From Heracleum sosnowskyi (lineage: Eukaryota; Streptophyta; Magnoliopsida; Apiales; Apiaceae), in assembly GCA_030848705.1 (NCBI GenBank), contig CM061235.1:137027228-137091227 (forward strand): DNA of 64,000 nucleotides. Reading direction: 5' to 3'. Positions 35,622-48,635 of the stretch are shown piece by piece (position 1 is the stretch's first letter; each line of letters begins with the position of its first letter). The position numbers and the translations under genes were made by a program. The notes below the pieces were generated by a model that saw only the letters and a program-made list of their open reading frames with translations, had not been told where the DNA came from and ran no database searches.

Positions 35622-35778
35622 CTTATTATTAATCTCGACGAAGTTGACTAAAACATTGAGCATGAAAATAAATTTATTAAGGTAGAAAATTTAAAACATT
35701 TATCGGCGCGGTTGATATTGTCATATTCAACGTGATCAATGAGGCTGCAAATTTTAATCAAAACAATAGCATCTTATT
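35622..35778. repeat. Right copy of the ~160-bp direct repeat flanking the LINE
   Basis: Matches 19123-19283. AATAGCATCTTATT occurs both just before it (35614-35627) and at its end (35765-35778), which points to a pre-existing tandem duplication at the target. Confidence 0.85.
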
Positions 35779-36440
35779 TTTAAAACCAAATTAATTAACA
35801 TAAATCAGTACGTCAAATGAAGCATATCATACTCCTTGTAACCATAGTCCAAAATTTTAATTATATAGATATCATTTAGGTCAATAAATATGCAATATAA
35901 TAAACGTTCCATTAATTTCCACATTTCGAGTGACCTTTATCTGTTTGGATTTTCCATTCAAAAGACAAAATGATCTTTGACTCATCAGCATCGTTTCATC
36001 ACTTTATTAGTTTACTTTAATTTTCTGCACCTTGCTCTTATCGTGAGGAAAGCTATATTTTATTCTTCAATTAAATACAATTTTACTTCTACCATACTAC
36101 TTTAGTTTTTAGATAAGTAATGGATTATCTATAAATAATATATAACCAATCATGTGTTAAGAAAATAACAAATTGCCAATCTCGAAAGATATGAAGTACT
36201 TGTAGGAATCAAGTCACAAATTTGAAGTCAGCTAAAAAGAAGATATAAATTTAAAATAAGTACTGTAATAGCTATATACCTGTTTTTTTCCATTCTTAAT
36301 TTTGATCTAAAAGTTAATTCAAGTTAATTTTACTTTTTCACTCCAACTAATTTTTCAAAATAATAGAAAAAGGGACACATGTCTAGTGAATGTAATTTGG
36401 CTTTCTACGGACTGGTGTTCATTTAACAAATATTCTTTGC
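35779..36440. other. AT-rich spacer between the LINE and the FTB 3' end
   Basis: No gene or clear element ends were recognised. Confidence 0.4.
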
Positions 36441-36754
36441 TTGAGAATTTTGCCTTGGTATCATTGTAACGTTGGACAACAGATTAGCAGTACTTGCACC
36501 AATCACACAATGTTCATTCAGCTAGAGCAAATCGTTTTCCAGTTACTTTTTGATATAGTTCAACTTGAAGGAAATCCACCAAACGAAGTGTACAATACCA
36601 AACACAGATCTTTGCTCACAGTGTTCCATCTAAGAAGCATAGACGAGTACAATATCAATGTCATTTTTAAAAGCTCCAACATTGGGCTTCTATGACATGT
36701 ATCTGTGTGTGCTAGTTTTACAACAGAATTAGTACTAGTTTGCTCTCACAACTT

Positions 36755-36845
36755 CGACAATTCCAAAGTGTGTATAGGCCAAGGGAACATGAAGAGGCCA
36801 AGGAAGGGAACATCAAGATGCCTAGGAAGGCAACATGAAGAACTC
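36755..36845. repeat. Short imperfect tandem repeats around the FTB stop codon
   Basis: Variants of AAGGGAACATGAAGAGGCC, GGGAACATCAAGATGCC and AAGGCAACATGAAGAAC follow one another (about 20-23 bp each), spanning the last codons and early 3' UTR of the minus-strand FTB gene. Confidence 0.6.
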
Positions 36846-39800
36846 CCGCGCTTCCTTGTACCGCTCAAAGACAATGTTATACACCAGATGGATGGGTTCC
36901 AAGAGATTTTTAGAATAATTTCCAAATACAGCTGCAGGCAAAGGCGGAGAATCAACATTACTTGACCAGCTATACTGACACACCGATAAGCCACTTAGAC
37001 AATAGCATGTGTGGTAGTGGTCTCTATACTTCCCCGGTTTGTCCCTAAACCCTCCCTCGACCTGCACCAACAATATAGCAGTTAAAATCTTAAACTATGT
37101 ATATAAGCCTAGTATTTACAACCTTTACAGGCAGTTAATGCTTGCAATTTTCAAAGTGAAAAAACCGAACTAGTAAGATTTCTCTTGAAAGAGCAAGCAT
37201 TTAAGCCTCTGTACCAAGGGAAAGAAAACAACTCCAAAGAAACCGACACAGACCAACAGAAGGAAAAACAACTGAGCAGGACCTACCCAAAACTGTAGAG
37301 GACTAAGAGACTTTTCAAAGTCTAAAATATGTAGAAGAAACCTTTTAAATTGTTCTTTTTCATAGGAGCACGAACACAGACAGGCTATTAAACTCCACTG
37401 ATCACTAAGTGATATTAGTACAGCTTCCAGATTTAATCATTTGATTTGTGGTCATAAACTAAGATTTGATTTTGGGCACCACGGGCTCTCTAAATTCCAA
37501 GATTCAGTAATGACCTTGTAAAATACAAACAAACAATAGACTTGTAGAGCCTAGTGATACCCAACTAAAGGTGGAAATTTGGGTATCGAGGTAGGGTTAA
37601 CAGACTCGTCTCGTAAATTCAACCAGACAAGAAATTCTAATGGGTCAGAATGTCATATTACCGAACACGGCCCTAATTATTCGTAGGTAACTCAACACGA
37701 CCCGAATTAGTAATAATATATTAATAATATGTATATAAAGTAATACATTAATAACATGCTAATATTTGTTTAAAATATTAATAATATATACATAGTAGGC
37801 CAGATTCCACTAAGAATCACTTTAATATTAGAACCTTTAGACTTAAAGAGGTCGAATTCGTGTCGGGTTGTCAAATCTTGCTATATCCGACTCCATTTTA
37901 GTTTATGAGACTGACTAAAACTTGGAGAGTAGCTTCAAGTCTTAGGAAATAGATAAACTCTTTCTTATCGGTTACCACATATTAAACAAAAATGATGAAT
38001 CAAGAAAAAAGTAACAGATAATAAATCCAGATATTAGCACGGAAATTCAAAAATATGTCAGGAACCTGTGAGCATAAGAGAATATATCGCTGCAACTCTA
38101 TGCAATGGAATAGAGGCTCTGTTTCTGCATTTCCTCTTGTACCAATGGAACTAACACCAAACTGGTCAGAAGTAACTTGATCAGAAGGATTCTGCTGTCC
38201 AGAACCTGGTAGATACAAATATCAAGTCATCAACGACATAACAACCTAGTTATCATACTAGATAAACTGTGTTCTGCTTCAGGAATTAAATAAAGGACTT
38301 TATTGGTGTTTGATGAGTTTGAGTATTAATAGAAACCTCCCCCCCCCACCCCTCAACTAGCATACCATCTTTCTCGTTAGAGCAATGTTCATTAGCATGT
38401 GGCGAGGTCCCACCGTGGCAGTGTTCTTCTTCACTTAAATCAGCAGAACTTTGGGAGCTATCTGCTTCATTTTCTTCTCCTTCATCAAACACAAAATCTT
38501 GCTCGTCAACTATCGATTGTAATCTTTGTATCAATGCCGATGCTCCTCCCTGATCAATTTGAAATAGGTTAGCACAATTTAACAAAAAAATTATATACCT
38601 AATTGATAGCAAAATAAAGTAGATGTTACCTGCCAAAATGAGTAGCAACCATCGACCAATTTATTTGTGCGCCCTTGAAAACCACCTTCCAATCCTTGTC
38701 TAAAAACCATCCAATCCTAATGTGAAATATGTACAACATAAATTTTTTTGTGTCTTGCATGCATAAAAGTAGTTACGAGAAGAATTACGCTGTACAAAAT
38801 TTGGAGGTCTTCTAGTACTGTATAAGTATTTTGCTATAAAATTGCAAAGGAGATGCAGGAAATTATGGATGAATATGTTGGTTGAATTTTTGTAAAAGTT
38901 TTGGTCACCCCTTCCAACAATTATACAACAAGACAAATTCCCAATCTTCTTCCACCTATTCATTCCAGAAGTTCCAATTTTCTACTCTCTATGTTCTCTA
39001 TGACCCATAGATGGCAAGGAACACCAAAGATCCTACAGGGTATTTTACAACACTCAGTCCACCTACATCAAGTGTAAACCATCCATCACACCATCACTGC
39101 AGTCTGCAGCTTGGCCTTAAAAGTTTAAGCTAATGGACATGAATCTGAGCATGAAAGGTTTTTTATTCCAGCTTAAGCATACTTAACCTACAATGCTAAA
39201 TAGATTAAAAGAAGATTTAGCAAATCAGTAGTTGCACTTTTGTTAGGAAGCTGATCTAGTAAAATAAGGAACAGAGTATTAAGGGTAGTTATGTCATTAC
39301 AGTAGTGGATGTACGCTGCACTTATATAGAAAACGCCAAAAACATTCATAAAATACAAAATACAAACATAGTTCCTGACAGATTTGGTATCAGAGCTCTT
39401 CTAATCGATCAACCACAGCTTCAAACGGATTGTGCACTCTAAACCGAGCTGAACAAAGTTAGTTTGAGAAAAATCGCATCAGTTTTCAGAGATCTTCTGT
39501 TTCTGCACTCCAGGTGTTTGATAATTGTCCTCGACTAAGTTTTGTTAATTTTGGTGTAGATCTGTAGAATTTACTGGTGAATTGGTTATATTGTGGATTT
39601 GAATCTATTACTGGTGAATTTGAGTTGATAGTTGCATATTTTAGTAGTGTTTCAGTAGTGTGCGGCTGTACAAAATTGTGTGTGGTTGAAACTGTGTTGT
39701 TTGAAAAGGAGTGTGATGCTGTTGACTTGTTAAGTTTTAGAGTACAGAAGGTTGCAGAACTGAAGTTACTATAGTTACTTGTCATGATGAAGGAAGTGAG

Positions 39801-42800
39801 TGAAAAGGCTTACAATGAGTTGTTGCAAGAGGTGCAGCAGCAGTTTCTGGTGCACAGGGAGGAAACTAGTCGGAAATTGGAGAAGGTAGAGGAGCTAATG
39901 GAATTAGCTGTACAGAAATTTGGATTGTTGAGAATACAACAAATTCAGAAACAAAAGGAAGTATTTGTCAATCCTTTTGGAAGTCAGCACCAGGAAAAGC
40001 AAGCATCCAAGTTTTCAGTTAAGAGAAGTGGTTCAGATCCACTTAACCACTTAAAGATAAATTTTCCTAAGTATACAGTGGAGTATGGAGTTGGTGAGTG
40101 GATTGAGGATTGTGAACAGTACTTTAAGATATTTGGAGTAGGGAATTCAAAGAAAGTGGCCATTGCTGGTATGCATTTAGAAGGAGTAGCCAGGAGATGG
40201 TACCAGGTGTATGCAGTAGGCAAAACTCAACTGGAATGGTCTGATTTCACTTCACAGTTCTTAGCCAGGTTTGGTGTCATGGAACAGCAGCTCCTATATG
40301 ATAGGTTCAAGCAGCTCAAACAGACTTTAACAGTTGATCAATACTTCAACCAGTTTGAGAAATGTATGGAGCAATTAAAAGGGAAGATGCCACAGTTGAC
40401 AGAGGAATTCTTTGTAGAGAGTTTTTTGTGTGGTTTGGAATCAGACATTAAAAATGCGGTGATCCTTTTGACTCCAATCTCTGTGGACGCAGCTTATAAG
40501 AAGGCTAGGCAGTATGTAGAGTCTAGGGGGGCTAAAAGTAGTAAAGGTAAAGAAGTTGTTTCCAGCAATTCTGGAAACATTCAGAAACCTAAGACATATG
40601 CTCTGGCTCTACTTAATGAGAACGGGGAACATAAAAGCAATAAAGGAGATAAGGAGAATTTATGTTCCCATCTTACAAAACAACCTGAGAAGGAGCCAAT
40701 GACCAAACCAGAAAAATCAAAAGCAAGTACTAGTAGTTCAGCTAAGGCAGAGGTGAGAGAGGTATCTGTTCATGCTATAGAGGGGGTTCACAATAACCAA
40801 ACTATTACTTTGACTGGGCAGATTGGGAAAAAAGAAATTTCTATCCTAATTGATGGAGGAAGTACACATAGTTTCCTGGATGAACAGACTGCAGCAAGGT
40901 TAAAGTGTCAGTTGGAGAAGATTAAGCCCATGAATGTACTAGTGGCTAATGGTAATCACTTACTTGGCAACTATGAGTGTCCAGATTTCACTTGGAGGAT
41001 GGGTCATCAAGAGTTTAAGACAACAGTGCAGACCTTACCAATGGGTAACTATGACCTGGTGTTGGGAGTGGACTGGTTAGGGTCCCTTGGGCCAGTGACC
41101 TTTGATTTCAAGAAGTTGACACTACAGTTCCATAGTAAAGGCAGGACAGTGACTCTACAGGGTAACTCTAAAGACAATAAACCAGCTCTGCAACAGATGA
41201 CAACTGATGCTTTCTTGAGAAGTTGCCAAAGACAGAAGCATGGGTTAATGTATGTGCTATATGCTACTTCTGGTACAGATCCACCTCCCAAGCAAACAAC
41301 TGAGGGAGCCACCTCTGGTGTTGATACTGGACCACTGCAAGATTTACTCAAGAAGTATGAGGACATTTTCCAGTCCCCAGTAGGGTTGCCACCTCACAGG
41401 GACATTGAGCATGGAATTGACCTAAAAGAGGGGCCTCAACCATTTTCTATCAGACCTTACAGGGAACTCCTATGACCAGAAGACTGAGATTGAGAAGCTG
41501 GTTCTAGAAATGTTAGACAGTGGCATCATCAGGCCAAGTTGTTCTCCATTTGCATCTCCAATCTTGTTGGTGAAGAAAAAAGATGGTAGTTGGAAGTTTT
41601 GTATAGATTATAGGAAGCTTAATTCTTTGACTATTAAGAATAAGTTTCCTATTCCTTTGATTGAAGAGTTATTAGATGACTTACAAGGAGCAAGGTATTT
41701 CACTAAGTTGGATTTAAGAGCTGGGTATCACCAAGTAAGAATGAAGGCAAGGGATATATAAAAGACAGCTTTTAGAACCCATTTGGGGCACTATGAGTTC
41801 ACAGTAATGCTTTTGGCCTTACTAATGCCCCAGCAACTTTTCAGTCCCTCATGAACAAGGTGTTAGCACCTCATTTGAGAAAGTCTGCGCTTGTGCTTTT
41901 TGATGACATCTTAGTCTATTCTAAGGATGAACAAGAGCATTTGATGCACCTGGAGGAAGTCTTTAAAATCATGAGAAGCCATCAGTTGTATGCTAAGCTA
42001 TCCAAATGTGAATTCCAGCAGGACCAGGTGGCTTACTTAGGCCACATCATTAATAGACAAGGGGTGGCAGTGGACCAAAGCAAGGTGGCTGATATGTTGT
42101 CTTGGCCAGAACCTAAGTCTATTAAAGGTTTGAGGGGTTTTTTAGGTTTGACTGGGTATTACAGGAAGTTTGTTAAAGGCTATGGGCTAATTGCTAGACC
42201 ACTCACTACATTGCTGCAGAAGAATAATTTCCATTGGAATGATGAGGCTTCTCAGGCCTTTCTTACTCTAAAACAGACCATGGCTAGTACACCAATTTTG
42301 GCACTGCCAAACTATACTAAGGAGTTTACTGTGGAGACTGATGCATCTGATGTGGGAATAGGAGCAGTGTTGACTCAGGATGGCAGGCTCCTAGCTTACT
42401 TTAGTAAAGCTCTAGGACCTAAAGGACAGGCTATGTCAGTCTATGAAAAAGAATTAGTAGCATTAGTGACTGCTGTTAAGAAATGGAGTTCTTATTTGAT
42501 GGATAAGCATTTTTTCATTAAAACTGATCATTGGGCTCTCAAATTCCTCACTGAACAGAAGGTCTCTAACCTGCAGCAACAAAAGTGGATTAGCAAGTTG
42601 ATGGGGGTTCACTTACACTATTCTCTATAGGAAAGGCAAAGACAACATTGTGGCTAATGTACTGTCTCGGATTCCTGAGGATATAGTTGAGTCCAAAGCT
42701 GGTGCAGAAGGTTTAGCTGCGAACCATGAGGACATGGTTAATTCTGAAGGAGGGAGAGTTGTTAGGAAGCTGATCTAGTAAAATAAGGAACAGAGTATTA

Positions 42801-44877
42801 AGGGTGGTTACGTTTTTACAGTAGTGGATGTATGGCTATAAATAGAATAGCAGTTGTAATGTTTCAGATTATCAAATATATGAAAATGGAATATCTTTTC
42901 CACCACTCCTCTCTCTCTCTCTCTATAACTAACTCTCTCTTCTTTCTTCTTCTACACTCTACCTCCTTTCTGATCTCTCTCTACCTCTGATCTCTTCTCT
43001 CTCAATTCTCTCTGATTCTATCTCTCAATCTCTATCTCTGTTACTTTACTGTTTCATTTATATTTCTGCACTTAAATAGCAAACACCAAAAACATTCATA
43101 AAATACAAAATACAAACATATTTCCTGACAACTTTTCAGTTAACTAATGTTTTGCAAGAATTTACCATGGTAGATATAACTAATCATATTTTTAAGAATT
43201 CTGTTGATGTGACCATAAGCCTAGAAATATTCTCACCTACTCCTACATCTCAAATTAAAAGGCCACATTTTCTTTCAAATGTGTCCCGAGTCGTCATTTT
43301 AGATTAGTTAATACGTTTTATTTATATTTCCCATTATTTTCTCGCAGTCTTCTTTTACTACAACTGAATATTATGGAAAATGTTGGAATCGTCGAGTCTA
43401 GAGAGAGGTGGGCATGCAAGGGAGAGAGTTCTGATGTCAGTAAGGAAAAGAAAAGCAGTTAACTTCTAGGAAGTGAGCAATGGTTGTTACGACTGTAAGT
43501 CAAGTAGAGCCGACAAAGGTCCGGCTAGCTGACTAGGCGTCGACTAATCTTCTCCTAGTAAAAGTTGAAAATATATTAAATATATAATTCCACATATATT
43601 ATGAAGCTAGGGAGCTGCACTACCAAAAGGGACAAGACAATGCAGTGACCAGTGAGGGAAAAACTTCTGCCACTCTTTAACTACAGTAAAATTTAGCCTA
43701 AAACAATTTTGAAACTGTATGTCATAGGATCATGTTAATTAAAAATATTTCATTTATAAAATAGTTTAAGGGGATAACTGTTAAATGTTAAGAAGTTATT
43801 AATTGAGCAGGGAAAAAAATAATCACAACAATATTTTATATAAAGACAGATATATTTGAACAGAAAGATAGCAATTCACACTAGCACAGTCATACATCAG
43901 ATACATATAGATAATTGTACAGTGGGAAACATAGTAAGCTTTAAACATAAAGAAAAACAAGTAAGCAGTACAAACTACAAAGCACATAAATTGTCTTACA
44001 CTTAAACTGGCCAAGTCCAAACGGTTAACCTGCTTGATCAAAATCATTGTGGCCAACCCACAAAAGGTATAGCTGCTCAAAAACAAAAATATTCAGAAAC
44101 ATAGAACACAAGTTTTAAAAACCGAGCTGATCTAAGAAAAATTGTGGTTTAACCGCATAGTTCTCCACTTCTCCTTTATTAAAAGGTAAAATGTATGCTA
44201 AACATACCCACCATGAGCTTCAGAGCCAGGTTCTCCAGCAATTCCACCTTCATATGTCTGACAACTACAGAGAAGATGCCAACCAGACAGGCTTCAGTAA
44301 ATTGTATTAGTAAAATAAAAAACCGAATCTCAACTAAGAACCATCAAGCAATGAATATACTGTTTGTGGATAAAGGGTGTCATAACTTTCGTATCGGACA
44401 AGAAGAATTTTTGTTTGAGCAGAGAAAAGGAGTAAAAACTCAACCATCATTAACGAATGCTAAAAGCATGCAGAAGAACCTCTACCTACGTGTTGGTAAA
44501 AGACAGTATACACAGAAGGGATAATAAAAAGTGGGAGAAAGCAAGGAAGGACATTGATGTAGTTAAGGCCATGCTTCTGAAGTTTATGTTCCCAATTCCT
44601 AAGAATCCCAAATGGTTACATGGCATCTTCCGGGCCAAATATGATTGGACATTGGCTCTTCTCAGGACTCTTATGTGCCATCCACTACTTAACTTGGGTA
44701 AGACATCATGACTGGTAACCCAAAGTATGATCTTTTAGCAGTCCCAAATTTAAAATTAGTATATCTACAATAATTAGCTGAAAACGGCAACAATGTATGA
44801 TATAGGACTTTTATGAACCAACAATAACCGAGCCATTTCTCAGCACATCTAATAAAATAATAATAATAATAATAATA

Positions 44878-44916
<39 letters not shown>

Positions 44917-44925
44917 CAACAATAT

Positions 44926-44957
<32 letters not shown>

Positions 44958-47900
44958 TTGGCTGCATTGTTGTTGTAATCCATAAATAGTTAAATACTGT
45001 AAAGGTCAAATGTGCCTTGTCTCTGATTGAATAAGTATACAACCCAAAGAAAGTGACCTAGCCACATTGCAAACTTAAATCTCATACAGGCACTTTCTGG
45101 ACATTCCTACACTGATTTTGAAGCATAAAGAAGATTTCAAAAACTTGATAAAAACAAAAACAATGGAACACATGTTAACAGGATAGACATCTAAATTGAG
45201 TGCATATTTACATCGCTTCAACTTGCTAAGAAGTGTAGGCTACTTGTACAAACCTTAAAATGTAATTTCCAACATTCTCAATCAGCTCATCATCCAATAT
45301 ATTCAAAATACTTGCAACCTAATTGAGCAAAGATGAAGTAACATCAATGGCTAAAGATGATACATGTAATCTTGCCAATAGTAAGAAAATAGAAAGCTGC
45401 AAGAAAATTAAACCCAAGAGAAAGCAGCAGACAAAATGAAGAGAGGTAATTTATCTTCCACTTGCCATTAAATATTAGTAATAAGCAAGAATTGTGTCAG
45501 ACAAATTTGACTTGTTAGTAAATCTACGCACATATCCTCCCACAAAATCAACAAACCTAGATGAAGATGATTTAAATAAAGTGTTTGGTCAAGTTTGGTA
45601 TATTAATTAGTTTCGAATCCTAATTCCAAAACTGGACACCGTCAATTAAATTTTCAATTCACGAAAATAAGGAACCCATATAGTAGCTTTCATCTAGCAA
45701 TTACCCAAACGATTACAACTAAGCATTAATACCAAGAGAGCAACACTTACCGAAATAGCAGTGTAGCAAGCACGAACATCAATTTCTCCACCATCATGCA
45801 TCCTACGGAAAATTGTACACAGAATTAAGTATCTAAAAGCAATACATGCACTATAAAGGGTGAGACTTTCAAATAACACAATGACTAACCTGAATCCGCC
45901 GTTCTTGTCTTTCATTCGCAGCAAAAATGAATATAACTTACCTCTGAAATGTATGACGTTAATTTGAAGTCAGTTGTTGGGAAACAGGCAAGCATATGAT
46001 ATAAAATTAATACAGTTCCCAATGCACTAAACTAACCACCTATTGATAGATGACAATGACTTTTGACCACCCAATGTAATAAGTGAATTTACTGCAGCAT
46101 AAGTTGTAGCGAGATGTGGAAGCTGAAAAAGGTTATAAAAAATTAGCATTGTAAAGGGGAAAATAAAATATCATGGGAAATCCTAATTTTAATTATATAT
46201 AATCAACATTTCACATCAGATGTTTCTTAAACTTTATCTGCATATCAGAAAGCTACAGATGCCCTTCAACAGCCAAATATATTATTCAGAGTGCTAAATT
46301 TGCACTTCAAATTTGTGATCTACGTTAACCATAAAATCAAATAATCTGGGAAGTAAATATGTTCAATTAATGCCAACATCAATCATTGATCACAAAAGTT
46401 AAATTTATCTTTTATTTGGTAAGATGGTATAATGTCACCTGTGTTACTGTGTAAAGAATTTTTATGCACTTACGCTTTAGCGGGGGAGAAAAAGGACACT
46501 TTACATAAAACTTAATTATGAAAGAAAAACACTGACTACAAGAGGTCCCCTCCGAAATATAAATACAACATTTCAAAAAAAATCTTTAGTGAACACAGAA
46601 ATTACAATCAACCACCGATTATAGATCTATACACAACCCTGTGAACCCCCAAAATTTTGAGGCAAACAGATTCTAAGGTACCCTGCATTGTGATGTCAGG
46701 AAAAAATACTTGTTGACTTTAAGCTATGTAGTTTGTCATCTAAATGGAATTTGCGGGTCCAAAATTACTACAGATCTTCATGCAGAGCATTCCTTAAAAG
46801 ATCTCCAACTGTGCCGTACCTTCTCAAATTAGATTGAGATGTTGACCAGTAATTACTTTAGCTCAAAAAAAAAAAAAAAGATGCATATGGAAAAACTCAA
46901 ACTTTTGCATGATTTACTAGTAACTCTGTTTCATTTATAATGTTTGTTTGTGTGTGTGTATGGAGAGAAAGCGAGATACCTGCCCAGGCCCACCGCCATA
47001 TCCACCATTCTTATCCTAGAAGTAAATGGATATAAAAAAGAATCAGAACAAGAGACCTAAGTAAGAAACCGGGCATTTTATATACTTTAAGCAAGATATC
47101 TATATAAAGTAATGCAAGTAACACCATGCCTATCAATGTCTGGTGAAAATCGACACAATAAGCTCAGACAAAATCTATTCCCATTTCCCTCATAGTAAAG
47201 GTCATTTCCGAGGCATTGACATGTTAAACGATAATGTTACACATTTTCTAAAAAGTGCTATATTGTAGGTTTGTTGGGAGCAGACGTGCAACATTGTGAC
47301 ATAGCAATAAATTGGCAATAGCTATTTAACTCTAATTATATTAATTAAAGAAATGATCTCAAGATACCAATATCTAATCATATCAATCACTTAACACACT
47401 TAAAAAAAATCATTAACCTGGCAGCGATTCAGAAAATCAATAGCTCTGTCCTCCAGATCATCATCAACAGAGTCTCCAAGTAGTGCAATTGAGTGAAGAA
47501 TCCAGTAGCAAAGCCAAGGACGACTAATAAAGGAAATCCAAAAGAACATGAAAATTCCATTTCAGACTCCGCAATTCATACTCCTATCTAAATCTCATAT
47601 TAAACTATCCAAATTCAATATCTCTTACTAATAAAATGTGATTTCAGTAAACACATACATACATTGATATGAGATATAACAGGATAAGAATAAGAAAAGG
47701 TACTTGGCATCCAAGACGGAGAAGGATGGACCGAGATGTCGAAGGCCTTTAGTGAGAAAATCGATGTGCTCGTCGCGAAAAAGCTGCAGCCTGTGTGAGT
47801 TTCAACAATTACAGAACAATAAATCAACAAAGTAGCTATAAAGATAAACCCTAGATAAATTGGTAAAGTAAATTAGGGGAAAATAGTATGATATGTATAC

Positions 47901-48013
47901 CTGAGGTACTGTTGAGTAGGAGGAAGATTATCAAAGTGATGGTAAATTTGAAAAACTTGACCCTGTGTAATCCATTGATCTTCTTGTGTTTTAGTCAAAG
48001 TTATCTCTGCCAT
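36822..48013 (-). CDS. FTB: Protein farnesyltransferase subunit beta, 14 exons
   Basis: Minus-strand exons: 48013-47901, 47790-47704, 47523-47418, 47015-46980, 46122-46040, 45943-45890, 45802-45751, 45318-45254, 44264-44208, 44072-44000, 38716-38630, 38549-38366, 38205-38066 and 37061-36822. All phases agree and give 458 residues. The protein is the zinc-dependent catalytic subunit that, with the alpha subunit, farnesylates CaaX cysteines in the cytosol; loss in Arabidopsis (ERA1) causes ABA hypersensitivity and enlarged meristems. The repeated alpha-alpha barrel motifs are visible ([39 protein letters not shown]). Zinc ligands are present: D264 and C266 in [11 protein letters not shown] and H396 in [13 protein letters not shown]. 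Exon 12 encodes an acidic, Ser-rich plant-type insert. Intron 10 (5.3 kb) hosts a Ty3/gypsy element but both splice sites are intact. The start is the only ATG in phase with exon 1. Confidence 0.93.
37565..37915. repeat. Eroded hAT-like MITE (in FTB intron 13)
   Basis: AAGGTGGAAATTTGGGTATCG, AACACGACCCGAATTAG and GTGTCGGGTTGTCAAATC recall the termini of plant hAT-type MITEs. No clean inverted ends or 8-bp duplication could be found. Confidence 0.3.
39241..39380 (+). repeat. Ty3/gypsy 5' LTR (internally deleted)
   Basis: 140 bp against 371 bp for the 3' copy. The two ends match the 3' LTR; the middle, including the TATAAATAG and CT-rich part, is missing, so this LTR is unlikely to drive transcription. 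Confidence 0.9.
39385..39396 (+). other. Ty3/gypsy primer-binding site
   Basis: TGGTATCAGAGC, complementary to the 3' end of initiator-Met tRNA, four bases after the 5' LTR. Confidence 0.85.
39784..42759 (+). pseudogene. Ty3/gypsy gag-protease-RT-RNase H polyprotein, broken
   Basis: The first frame (39784-41475, 563 codons) contains a gag core ([23 protein letters not shown]), no zinc knuckle that I can see, and an aspartic protease with [13 protein letters not shown] (catalytic DGS). A frameshift near 41465 leads to the RT start (41510-41761: [25 protein letters not shown]). An in-frame TAA at 41759 and small indels near 41800 follow. The next frame (41851-42630) has the RT active site [11 protein letters not shown], the connection region [15 protein letters not shown], and RNase H ([14 protein letters not shown]). 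The chain breaks again near 42625, and no integrase or chromodomain follows. Confidence 0.88.
42760..43130 (+). repeat. Ty3/gypsy 3' LTR (complete)
   Basis: 371 bp with GGCTATAAATAGAATAG as TATA region and a long CT-rich tract (about 42900-43070). Ends TTCCTGACA. Confidence 0.9.
44857..44957. repeat. (TAA)n microsatellite in FTB intron 8
   Basis: About 100 bp of TAA/ATA triplets with a short AACAACAAC interruption. Confidence 0.95.
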
Positions 48014-48345
48014 TGCCTGCTTTCACTCCTCTTCTCCTTCTAACTAGTTAAGTTAACTGCTCGCCGGGCGCCGTTTTCTGTTTTCTACCCAAGCTCGGAA
48101 GATACCAATTTTTACCTTTTTATAATTCAATTATTTCAAAAAAAAAAAATATTCCAAGATTAGGGTAGGATCAAGAGAAAACCAACCACTAAAAAAAACC
48201 TTAGAACTGTTATAAGCCGTTGGATTATTATTAGATCAACTGTTCAGATTCAACTCATTTTTATATACAAAATCTTATAAGGGTATTGTTGGAATTAAAA
48301 GATTCTACTGTCGAACCTATTTTGTTTGATAGTATAAATACAGTG
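48014..48345 (-). promoter_or_regulatory. Upstream region of FTB
   Basis: Leader and promoter of the minus-strand FTB gene. A small GC-rich patch (CTCGCCGGGCGCCG, 48060-48073) lies about 50 nt above the ATG. No TATA box was identified, as often for housekeeping plant genes. Confidence 0.35.
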
Positions 48346-48635
48346 TTCTGCAACTGAATTTTAAAAGTTACGCATATGGACCTCAAAGTTCTACAACTGA
48401 ACTTACTTTTTTCCACGAAGTTTTACAAGTGAACTTGATTGTTTTTATAATGTTCAGTTGTTGAACAATATTATTCACATTATTTTCATACCATAACTTT
48501 CGTGTTCTACCGCTGAACATAAAAGTCATGCAATCGAATTTGAAATCAAACGCATAAATTTTAAAGTTCTGCAACTGAACTTACTTGTATTTAAATGTTC
48601 AGTTGTTGAACACTGTTATCTGATATTGTGTTTAT
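48346..48635. repeat. Dispersed repeats around GTTCTGCAACTGAA
   Basis: AAAGTTCTRCAACTGAACTT occurs at about 48388 and 48561, and TGTTCAGTTGTTGAACA at about 48455 and 48597, with further partial copies. The second motif is itself palindromic. This looks like a degenerate local duplication upstream of FTB. Confidence 0.5.

Larger units (their letters stand above)
39241..43130 (+). mobile_element. Ty3/gypsy LTR retrotransposon, integrase-deleted, in FTB intron 10
   Basis: The LTRs (39241-39380 and 42760-43130) start TGTTAGGAAGCTGATC and end TTCCTGACA. A 5-bp target duplication ACTTT flanks the element (39236-39240 and 43131-43135). The PBS TGGTATCAGAGC lies at 39385-39396 and the purine tract GAAGGAGGGAGAGT at 42746-42759. 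The 5' LTR has lost about 230 bp of its middle. The internal part encodes gag, protease, RT and RNase H, then runs straight into the 3' LTR, so integrase is missing. It lies opposite to the host gene. Confidence 0.92.

Noticed and set aside
19123..35778. A single ~160-bp target-site duplication for the LINE
   Set aside because: The extra AATAGCAT just before the right copy is better explained by an earlier tandem duplication plus a 14-bp target duplication.
44195..45042. Several open frames in FTB introns 8-9
   Set aside because: They overlap known exons on the other strand or the TAA microsatellite and show no domains.
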